Source of the DNA: Blattamonas nauphoetae
Taxonomy: Eukaryota > Preaxostyla > Oxymonadida
DNA: 64,000 nucleotides
Assembly: GCA_033064195.1 (NCBI GenBank)
Contig: JARBJD010000279.1
Location: 34,029 to 98,028 of the forward strand
Direction of reading: 5' to 3'
Part shown: positions 11,744 through 20,815 of the stretch, one piece after another
How positions within the stretch are numbered: position 1 is the stretch's first letter
Layout of the letters: the number at the start of each line of letters is the position of its first letter
Made by a program: the position numbers and the translations under genes
Notes under the pieces: generated by a model
Seen by the model: the letters and a program-made list of their open reading frames with translations, nothing else
The model's database searches: none
What the model was told of the DNA's origin: nothing

Positions 11744-12591
11744 AAGGCGAAACAGGCAGCAGAGAGACACACTCAAGAACTGGACGTGGCTGAAGCAGGG
11801 GATGTTCTGAAAGACGAGGGAGACGCACAAGACAACACAATCAAACCGATCTTCGGAACTGCTGGGATGAGCAACAACTCGCTGCTGATGGTGAGCGAGG
11901 ACAAGCAGCATGGAGACCACGTGCACACACTCGGCACGCCGTCAATGGTGTCTGTGAAATATGTGGATGCTGTGAAGTGCGATGGTGAAGCTGGAGTTGT
12001 GTCAGTTGATCCAACGCACACTCTGTACCATCGTCTGCACGTGGAGAAGACTCGTGTGGTGGAGAAGAAGAAGATGGCAGCGCGGATTGTGAGGGGGTTG
12101 GAGCGAATGATGGCTGACCATCCGTCGAGTCGATTTCTCAACTTTTAGCGTCAGATGGGATGAAACCGCTTTCAGGATCGACGAAAAATGAAGAAGATCG
12201 TCGTTGGAACGCACCTGAACAGGATTCGAAGGAAGGAGAGACAACGAATGGGCACAAAGAGCAGTATGATCACAGCAAGGCGGCAGTTTTTAGGCTTGGC
12301 CTCGTCTTGTGGGAGTTGGAGACTGGTCAGGTGCCCTCCGGGGAGCTGGATGCAGTGAATGCGTCTCGGCAGGTGAAGGCTGGAATCTTGCCGCTGATCC
12401 ACAACTGGGAGGACCAGGACTTTGCGGACCTCGTCGCCGAATGCCTCTCGCTCTCTCCCGACTCCCGCCCCACACTCGCCGATGTGAAGACTCGTCTGAC
12501 CGAACTGAAGGCAGACCTTCCTCCTGCCGCACATGATCTTCCGCAGCAGAACGAACCAGCCAAGGCGATCTCTAAAATCGAGACAAACTGA
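11744..12591 (+). pseudogene. Receptor pseudokinase domain, C-terminal part of the split beta-helix gene
   Basis: The first frame runs from a juxtamembrane-like KAKQAAERHTQELDVAEAG to a stop at 12146-12148. A second frame covers about 12160-12591 and encodes the C-lobe of a protein-kinase-like domain: RRWNAPEQ resembles the APE motif, and AVFRLGLVLWELETGQVP is the helix-F region. DFADLVAECLSLSPDSRPTL is the conserved C-lobe arginine region. No active-site HRD or DFG triplet is visible, so the domain is probably a pseudokinase. In related receptors the two parts form one uninterrupted domain; here the frame changes near 12146, so this copy is likely inactive or contains an assembly slip. It is the expected cytosolic end of the protein beginning at 4425. 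Confidence 0.65.
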
Positions 12592-12944
12592 GAAAGCCTT
12601 CCCACACACTTCACATTCATCGAACCAGTCACAAACTCGAACATACACACCATTCATCTCACTCTGTCTTCCATTCCATAGCCACCGTCTTCATTCTACC
12701 AATTTGCTTCACCATCAACCACACTCCCTCTTTATCAGTTTCTGTATCTCAACATCGTCACATCCCAACATATATTCAATCGTCACATCTCACTCCACAA
12801 ACTCCAAAATTCCTGACACTTTTTCGGAGTTGACTTCCTTCTATTCTGAGCGCTCGACACTTTCACTGTGTTCTGAGTGCATGTTCTCTTTCTTCGGAGA
12901 TATTTCACCTCTGTTGTTTTCCTTTCCTTCTCCCACCGTCTTCG
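12592..12944. other. Downstream flank of the receptor gene
   Basis: Pyrimidine-rich non-coding sequence between the pseudokinase stop and the next inverted-repeat element. No gene seen. Confidence 0.5.
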
Positions 12945-13325
12945 TTTCCAACAAACCAGTGCTCATTAACAACTGAGACCGGTGACGTGGAAATATACAA
13001 TGGGTGGCCTGCCCAAGAGAAACAAAACAGAGAAAAAGAAAACTTTATCTGTTGAAAAAATTATGCCCGACAAGGGACGCAAGGGTCACAGTGTCGGTTC
13101 TACCCCTGTTTGGGTGGTTAATGAGCAAAAAAGAGAGAGATCACTGTCTCTGTCCAGAAAGAGCCTCAACGAGGGAGAGAAAACTGGACAAACATGAGAG
13201 GTCAAAAGTGACAAGTGAAATGGAAAGGCCAAAGGGCTGTGCTAGAGTCGGTTTTGCGACAAAACGAGAACGAACATCAGTTGTGTGGCAGTGTTCGCTG
13301 TTAATGAGCACTGGTTTGTTGGAAA
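12945..13325. mobile_element. 381-bp inverted-repeat element abutting a larger partner
   Basis: The ends 12945-12971 and 13299-13325 are identical inverted copies (27 bp) including CAACAAACCAGTGCTCATTA. It abuts the 6.7-kb segment starting at 13327. Its left inner sequence (12964-13010) is an exact 47-bp inverted copy of 19937-19983 at the far right. This is the same geometry as at 7538-11743. Confidence 0.6.
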
Positions 13326-13642
13326 TGTCATCGCTACGCTCTGACACCCAACAAACCAGGGCTTCATTAACAACTGAGTATTGAAAGGAAAAGAATGAGA
13401 AGAGAAGAGAAAAGATATCTTTGTGTTCTTCTTCCTAGATCTGGTCATCAGTTGATTTAGGCCGTGACCCAATTGGGCTGTCACCACACTGATTGCGAGT
13501 TCTCTTACCAACTCAGCACTCTCTCCATTCCGTACTCCCGATTCTCTTTCCTCTTCCGAGTCATGCCTGCCCTTCTTCCTTCACGAGTCACTACTCAAGT
13601 CTCACTTTGCCATAATACTCCACTCCAACCCAAACCTCCCTC

Positions 13643-14317
13643 AGTCAACTGCAGCTTTCCCTCTTCCAAAGGTGGTCGTTGAGGTGAAAATGTTGGAGAA
13701 AGTGCGAACATGCCCGAACTTAATCAGGTCTCTTTCTCCCAAGGATGTCTCCTTGCACTCTCACTCAACTTCCACGACATTGGTTCGGGTCAGCATGCAG
13801 TCTTTCTTCTGAGAGGATGTTCCTCCGCCCTGACACACTTCTTTGTTCTCGATCTCATCCTCCTCCAAGTCAACTGCAGCTTTCCCTCTTCCAAAGGTGA
13901 CCGCCGAGATGAAAATGTTGGAGAAAGTGCCGAACATGCCCGAACTTAATCAGGTCTCTTTCTCCCAAGGATGTCTCCTTGCACTCTCACTCAACTTCCA
14001 CGACATTGGTTCGGGTCAGCATGCAATCTTTCTTCTGAGAGGATGTTCTTCTGCTCCGACACACTTCCTTGTACTTGATCTCAACCTCCCCAAGTCAACT
14101 GCAGCTTTCCCTCTTCCAAAGGTGACCGCCGAGATGAAAATGTTGGAGAAAGTGCCGAACATGCCCGAACTTAATCAGGTCTCTTTCTCCCAAGGATGTC
14201 TCCTTGCACTCTCACTCAACTGCCACGACCTTGTTTCGGGTCCGCTCGCAATCTTTCTTTTGGGAGGATGTTCCTCTGCCCTTACAGACTTCTTCGTTTT
14301 TGATCTCAACAGCTGAT
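13643..14317 (+). repeat. Three tandem copies of a 225-bp unit
   Basis: The marker AGTCAACTGCAGCTTTCCCT occurs at 13643, 13868 and 14093, so the period is 225 bp, exactly 75 codons. Parts of the array are open on the plus strand (LPKVTAEMKMLEKVPNMPEL recurs), but frames do not run through all copies and no domain is recognised. It may be the remnant of a repetitive coding exon. Confidence 0.8.
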
Positions 14318-15250
14318 GAAGCATTTGTATTTGATTGCTTCGAATTCACTGCCAACTGCCAATTCATTGAACCTGTCCCGCTTGTTGTTGGGTTGGTGAC
14401 GGGTTTGTATCCATTCTGAACACTCTTGGGAGTGTATTCTTCGGTACCATCCAGACTCCTTGTTCCATGATGTCTTCAGGCAATCTTGCTCGTAATCTGT
14501 CAAGTGCAGTGAATCTTCGTCTTCCTCATCCATCCCGTGATGTCAATATGGAACATTAGATCATTTACGAAGAGTTTGTTCGTGACTTGTGCTTTCTTCG
14601 CTTCTCCATGTCCTTCAATCCAGTACTCTTTCCCAGCTATCAATACTACTGAGATGCAATCCTGCTTTTACTGTCTCTTGTTCAACTGGCGTCAAGTCTC
14701 CCCAAATTCCGTCATATCACTTCAGCTTCTCCCATCCGACTGTTCTTCAATTCAACGATCTTGTGCAGGGTGTAACTTGAATGGCGTTCTGTCTCCTCCA
14801 TTCCTTTCACTTCTGTCCCAGCAAGTCTGTTCTCAACCCATCTTCTGCTTTCCTCGATGCTAGCTCCACCTTGTGGTGAACAAGCCCAGTATGCCTGTTC
14901 TTTCATGACGTCCTTATCACCTCCCAACCCCATTCTTACCTCACTCCTTCTCATCACCTTGCAGCGAATAACAGTGATTTCGACAAAGTTGGAGCGGGCC
15001 ATCCGGTAGTTCTTATCATTTGTCACCCTTCCGTCTCCTGATCCAAATGGTTGCGACAGTCCCTGACAATCGAGTAGTTCCAACGAGTCTTCTCGTTTTC
15101 CCCCAACTTCCGCAACATCGCTTCAGTTCCGCCAGCAGTCGTGGTCTTGACGAGAGAGAATCCCTCGGGACAGTCTTTGCATCATAGCCCATTCTTTCTG
15201 GCTCGATGAAAGTGGACCAAGCTTTTTTGGGGGAGAGCATAAGACTACAA
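14318..15250. other. No convincing gene
   Basis: Unassigned sequence inside the 6.7-kb segment. Short open stretches occur on both strands without recognisable features. Confidence 0.4.
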
Positions 15251-15482
15251 TGGAAGAATAGATCTGACTTCCTTTGTAACTCCCTTCGCGTGGAGTGGAA
15301 GATCTGGCTTCCTTTGTAACTCCCTTCGCGTGGAGTGGAAGATCTGGCTTCCGTTGCAACTCCCTTCGCGTGGAGTGGAAGATCTGGCTTCCTTTGTAAC
15401 TCCCTTCGTGTGGAGTGGAAGATCTGGCTTCCGTTGCAACTCCCTTCGCGTGGAGTGGAAGATCTGGCTTCCGTTGCAACTT
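15251..15482. repeat. About six tandem copies of a 40-bp unit
   Basis: GATCTG(G/A)CTTCC recurs at 15261, 15301, 15341, 15381, 15421 and 15461, a 40-bp period without spacers. Copies alternate between CCTTTGTAAC and CCGTTGCAAC variants, suggesting spread of a two-unit module. It is a minisatellite, not a CRISPR array. Confidence 0.85.
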
Positions 15483-15559
15483 CATCGTCTCCACAAAACG
15501 AACAGTATCATAACCGGTGAGCTACGCAATCATAGCTGCCACACCGTCTTGCTCACCAT

Positions 15560-15990
15560 GTCCGGCGAGTTGATCTTGAGTATCTTGGAGCACTCACCTG
15601 GACCCGTTGCATTGCTGACATTCGACTCAACTCCAATCGTCTTCGTCAAAACTGATTCCTGACATTCCATTCGGTGGCTCTGGGAAAGTCACTGTTGGAG
15701 TTGCGTAAGACACAATCAGAGTCAATGATGTGAGTCTCTTCCTGTGGATGTCATCCCAGGTCGAATAGTTCGGTGTCAGAAGCAGTATCGCTTCGATCTG
15801 TTTCCTTCGACTTCGATATCGGTCTTCAACAATGTGTTCTCCGCGACTGGCCCCATTGATTACTGGCAGTGTGGCAGATTTTGCCAAAGTGGTGACTATA
15901 CTCCACAGAGAAGCATTCTTGGTTCGTCAGTGTCGTCGGATGTCAAACCAGGTTTATGCTTGTTTCCGAGCGAAATCCCTCACTAACACG
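15560..15990 (-). pseudogene. Decayed fragment of a beta-helix/IPT-type surface protein
   Basis: On the minus strand the stretch LTSLTLIVSYATPTVTFPEPP closely resembles STLIVSHTSPTFTIPNAPP, a repeated unit of the large protein at 20816-27782. Only one unit is readable and the surroundings are interrupted. It is a short relic of that family carried inside the 6.7-kb segment. Confidence 0.5.
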
Positions 15991-17459
15991 TTGAACGGGA
16001 GTTGCTGAGCACGTCATGCCTTGATGACATCCTGCGTGAACAATCCAGCCGTGATTTAAGTGGGAAAGAGAGCAACAATCACTTCGTCAAAACTGGTTGG
16101 GTTCATTTCAGCTTCGACTCCAAGTTGTGTTGAGGCACTCGATGTTTTCTGAGGTGCTCCTGGATAAAACTTTTGTTCCCCCGAGCTTGCCTTTGCCAGA
16201 TGTTTATTGATGCGTTGAATACTTGATTGGTTTCAATCTTCCCGCTGTCCGTTCTTTTTGGTAGTCTGTGCATGTACTTCCAAGTATTTTGAGGACTGTC
16301 TTGTGTTCCTCGAACCTGGTTGCTGGAGTCTGATTTCTCAATGCCGAGTCATATATCATCATCATTTGCACTTGGATTTCGGGATCTTTCCGTATAAATC
16401 ATTTAAAAACGTGCCAGAGTTGAGTTGGTCATTCCTGATGAGCTGTGACTCTATATTTCCATATGGCGCAAGTTGTAATGCGATTCGGACTAGAGGTGAT
16501 CTATTCACGGCTAATGCAAGCAAAAGAAGAAGAGTCAGCGGGTGCTTGTCCTTCATAGATCATGTCCGCCAATGACCATGGCTTGCGAGTCGATAAGTGT
16601 GATATAGCTCTCACAAGTAGCGCAGGGGTTTGTTAACACCATGGTTGATTGTTCTTACCGACATAGAACCTCGGACAGACAAAGCCCTCATTCATCAGTT
16701 GGTTCGGAGATTTTCCATTCACCTCCTCCTTCTTCGGGAGATCATCATTTCATACAATCAGTTCCAAGATATGCACAAGCTGTAAGATCTTGAATTCAAA
16801 AAAGCATTGCTACAGAGCTGAGAGATGCTGCTTTTCTGATTTGAGAGGCCTCCCGAAGTATGTCTGAACGACCAGGAGTTAAGGAGGGGAAACAGGATCC
16901 CCCTCCCCCGTTTAAAAAATTGTTGAAGATTTGACCTTGGGTTTGGAGTTGTGTTGCTTCTTAGCACGCATTGAGGCCGCAACGACTACATGGTCCTTGA
17001 AATGCGAGCTCTCGCATGATGTTCTGAGTTGTCACGACATTAAGAGTTTTTAGTCATAGAAATTGATTCTTCGCATGTATCTGGCCATAGTGTTGATGAG
17101 CCTAGTTTGTCATGGTGGATTCATGAATGTTGTTGAATTTGCTGGTATCCCAAAATTTTGTCGAGTTTAGTGGCTCCAATCAGATATTGCGTTTAACAGG
17201 AGACCACAAAGTGTACCCTCGTCGCAAAGAACTCCATATTTCTAACGTCATATTTGCATTGATCTTTCGATTTGGTTGGCGGATTTCTTGTTGATTTGCC
17301 CACTATGCATAATTGGACGATGACTTGTCACTTCGTATCTGGGGATTTCTCCCTCAAAAACTGGAATTTGCAGCTTTGTTCGAGAACCTGTGTCCGAGAG
17401 AAGAGTTGAAATGCGGTTCATTTAATCAGTCATCGAGCAAGTCTAAGCTTGATTTGGGT
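15991..17459. other. No convincing gene
   Basis: Unassigned sequence between the decayed surface-protein fragment and the Mutator-like element. Nothing supportable was seen. Confidence 0.4.
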
Positions 17460-17670
17460 GTTGTCAACGGGTAGGTCTAGGCTCAGATCTAGAAAAGTCT
17501 AGACGCAGATCTGCAGATCGGTCTAGGCGCAGATCTGGAGTCTACACTCAGATCTGTCATTTTCCCCTTCATTTCAACTTTATTGCACATTATACTCATC
17601 TGAATCATCAATACCGTTAAAATCTCCTGTTTTTGGCTTTTCACTCCACTTTCCGGCATTCTTCCTACTG

Positions 17671-18189
17671 TTGTTTCAAAGAACGATCAGAGCATGGGTT
17701 GACCAAGTCTCATCACCAGGACAACGAATAACTGCTCCTGGCTGGATGCTCTTCAGCAAGTGTTTGTTCTTTTATTCCTGTTCCATACTCGTTTTCAGCA
17801 TTGTCGTTCTCGCTGCTGAATTCCACCTGCAACTCGCGTTTATCAATGCCTGTGGAAAAGCCTGCATTCAATCTCACCAGCTATCATCTCTCCTCATGTC
17901 TCTACGTTCACTATCACTGATCTCCTCATCCATCCCCCAGGATCTCCTCTTCGAATCGACTCTTCATTCACCAATCGTATGCCCTTCTCTACTTCTATTG
18001 TCTCTCTTGAATTCTTCAGAAGCATCTCATCATTGTCCTGGTCATTTTCTTCCCATCTTTCTTCATCCTGATGACCCTCTCGTTTCCTACACACCTCCAT
18101 CGATTTCGATCAGGAACAAGTTTCCTCCGCTCATGGCTGATAATTGCTACCCACCTGAAAGAATAACAATGAAACCAGGATGGCAATGA
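17671..18189 (+). other. Unassigned open stretch inside the Mutator-like element
   Basis: About 170 residues are open with one hydrophobic segment (FFYSCSILVFSIVVLAAEF). There is no recognisable domain and no ATG with clear context. It may be part of the captured material or chance. Confidence 0.15.
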
Positions 18190-18394
18190 ACGAGAAACCT
18201 GGAAGAAAAGTGCGAAAAGGAGCGAAGAAGGCGACGATGAGAAGAAAGAGAGTCAGAGGAAAGTGAACGAAGACTGAGAGGGACTGCAGAAGAACAAACG
18301 CTGAAAGATGAAACAAAAAACCAAAGAAGGACAAAATTGAAACACCCAACTCTACGACTCTAGAAGTCTGAACACCTTTGATTCATCTTCAGAT

Positions 18395-19113
18395 TCTGGT
18401 TGGAGGGGAATACGAAGGAAAGCCGACCGATATATGGAGCTATAGTACTATTCTCTTTGTAATGTTGACAGGATGTGTGTTTTTTTTCACTCCCCTTCAT
18501 GTTATCTCTTCTCAACAATCTTCACTTCAGATCTGCCGTTTGATGAAGACACAAACAACGAGTCGTTCCGTTAAATCAAAAACGCGGAGTTTTCTTATCC
18601 ACTATCTTTCTCACAAGCATCAAAATGTTTGTTTCCCCTTCCGCCCGAGCGACAATTGAAGACAGAATTTCCGATCACTGGTTCACGCGCAACATCCATC
18701 CTCACTTCTTCAAACCCGCCTTCTCCGTTGTTCAGAATACCATTCCACGTCCTCGTGGTCGTGTAGTGTCATTGGATGGGTCTGTTTTGCATGAATTGAG
18801 CTATCCGACCGCACGAACGGGAGACAGAGAATGATCCGGTCTGGACCACCCCGGAATGACTCGTCCGCTTCGTCATTCGCCGAAATTGAATCTTCTGATC
18901 CTTGATCAATCACTCAACTCGTCAAAAGTGGAAACGGAGGACACGTCAAAGCAGCCAACCAAATGTCAGAGTAAGAAGAAATATTTCGCATTGGCTGATG
19001 GTCTACCGCGTTTGGGAGTGAAAGCGTCGATGGAGGATATTAACAATGCGGTTCGTCCTGTGAATGAAGACGATCAATCCACACCGATCCATGACAAGAA
19101 GAGGAAAGCATAA
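18395..19113 (+). pseudogene. Captured Ser/Thr protein kinase C-lobe fragment (CAMK/SNF1-like)
   Basis: GEYEGKPTDIWSYSTILFVM matches the helix-E/F region of CAMK-group kinases. About 100 nt later, after a pyrimidine-rich tract ending CTTCAG, LPFDEDTNNESFR continues with IKNAEFSYP. ARATIEDRISDHWF is the end of the C-lobe. The gap has the look of a retained intron, so capture was at DNA level. A stop lies inside the second exon (after NNESFR) and the later part changes frame. There is no N-lobe or catalytic loop. A basic tail (QSKKKYFALADGLPRLG) follows in another frame. Not a functional kinase. Confidence 0.7.
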
Positions 19114-20020
19114 ACAAATGAATCTCCAACTCCAGCACCTATTTTGGATGCGAGCCCTCCCATTAACACTATTTCAACCCTTCAAACATCCTTAATTCAT
19201 CATTTCACCTTCCCACCAAACTTCCCGTCCAGGGTCGCAGTGTGTCGATCGACGGAGACGATCCGATCGCCCGCTCACCAATCGCTCTTCCACAACTGGC
19301 TGCAGCGCCACCACCCGCGATCCACGTTCGTAGTGACACAAAGTTCATCTCACTTCCCCCACTCCCTCCAAGAGCCAGACTGTGCGTAACCACCCTCCAA
19401 GACCCCTTCCTATCGTTCTCTCGCTTCTTGAACCACAGATCCGTCCTTCTTAATCGCTGGAACATCGAAGAACGCCCAGAGATTGAGAAGTGGAAGCAAC
19501 GGCGGCGGCAGGCAAGACCAAAGGGAGAGTGGATCGGAACATCCTTGCACCAGCCGACCAACCAGTTTGACATATCACAACCTCCATTTCACTTCATTTT
19601 GAGCACGTCTCTCTCTTTCATGGGTGAGATCAACTCTGAACCAAACTCGAAACTGCAAAGCCAGAAAAAGCGAGATTATCAACACAAAATTCACATTTCA
19701 CGTCGAATTTATTGATTGAAAAGGTTTTTCTGTGGAAATGAACGAGAAAATGACAGATCTGCGTGTAGACTTTCAGATCTGCGCCTAGACCGATCTGCAG
19801 ATCTGCGCCTAGACTTTTCCGGATCTGAGTCTAGACCTACCCGTTGTCAACCAGTATAGAAAGGGTTTCATGAATAGCAGTTGGTTAGTTTGCGACGAGG
19901 ACATGTACGTATTCTGTTTTGTTTGATCTTTCGGTAGGCCACCCATTGTATATTTCCACGTCACCGGTCTCAGTTGTTAATGAAGCCCTGGTTTGTTGGG
20001 TGTCAGAGCGTAGCGATGAC

Positions 20021-20815
20021 TTTTTCCCAACCTCACTCGTCTTCAGTCGAAGAGAGTATCTTCTTCCTCCAACATCGACATCTCAGCTGGATGTCACACA
20101 CATTCTCTTCCATCAAATAGAATACCTCACGTGGACACTTTTGATTCGAATAAGTTCCCTTTCCTTTCTTTTCTTCTTCTTTTGACTCGTAGCCGCATGT
20201 CTTTCTTCTGCCGTTCTCACCCCTCATTCTGTTCGTCTCACTCTATTCTGTTCTCACTTCCATTCACTCAGTCATCACTTGTCTTGGACGAGAATGCGTC
20301 CATAGGTGATTCATCTGACTTTCCTCGTTCCTTGTCTCCGGAATCACTTCACAGACTCGAAAAGAGTTGGTTCCGCGTTGCTCACAATCGATTTCGTTGC
20401 TATCCATGACTTTTTTCAATGGGAGTCAGTTGTTCAAATCAAGGGCACGATTAACATCCCTTCACTCATTTGAAACATCGTAGATCATTTCTTTGTTGAA
20501 CGATCGGACCCTTAGTTTACATGATCACTTCAGTTCAATTGCTCCAACTTGTTCCATTTTGGATCGTTAGCACTGTCCTCCAGAAAACACAATTCAGGTT
20601 GTACTGTGAAGATTCCACATGTCGGCTCCACTATAATCGATCATGGTTGGCTCTTGAAGTTGACACGAACCGAACCTTGTGTAGTGGCGCAAAAAATGAA
20701 TAGAGAATAAGAATCATCAATGAGCTTGTACTCTAAAATGGATTACGTGGATTATCTACTTCGGCTGAGTTCGTAGTTTTCCCGAGTAAGAGCATGTAGT
20801 GACGTCACACTCCAG
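20021..20815. other. Spacer without a recognised gene
   Basis: Between the inverted-repeat segment and the surface-protein gene. Short open stretches only; the 3' untranslated region of the minus-strand gene probably lies in its right part. Confidence 0.4.

Larger units (their letters stand above)
17469..19842. mobile_element. Mutator-like element with captured kinase fragment (Pack-MULE type)
   Basis: Terminal inverted repeats of roughly 100 bp (about 17469-17572 and 19745-19842) start GGGTAGGTCTAG and contain repeated AGATCTGCAGATCGGTCTAG. Both ends are flanked by the 9-bp direct repeat GTTGTCAAC (17460-17468 and 19843-19851). Long inverted repeats plus a 9-bp target duplication are the signature of the Mutator superfamily. 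No MuDR-type transposase is visible; instead the interior contains a host protein-kinase fragment. This makes it a non-autonomous gene-carrying element, nested in the 6.7-kb inverted-repeat segment. Confidence 0.8.
13327..20020. mobile_element. 6.7-kb segment bounded by 52-bp perfect inverted repeats
   Basis: 13327-13378 and 19969-20020 are identical over 52 bp in inverted orientation, containing CAACAAACCAGGGCTTCATT. Inside are a 225-bp tandem repeat, a 40-bp tandem repeat, a decayed surface-protein fragment on the minus strand and a nested Mutator-like element (17469-19842). No transposase of its own was recognised and there is no clear direct target duplication. Confidence 0.6.

Noticed and set aside
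15251-15482. Regular 40-bp repeats suggesting a CRISPR array
   Set aside because: No unique spacers between units, and the context is eukaryotic.
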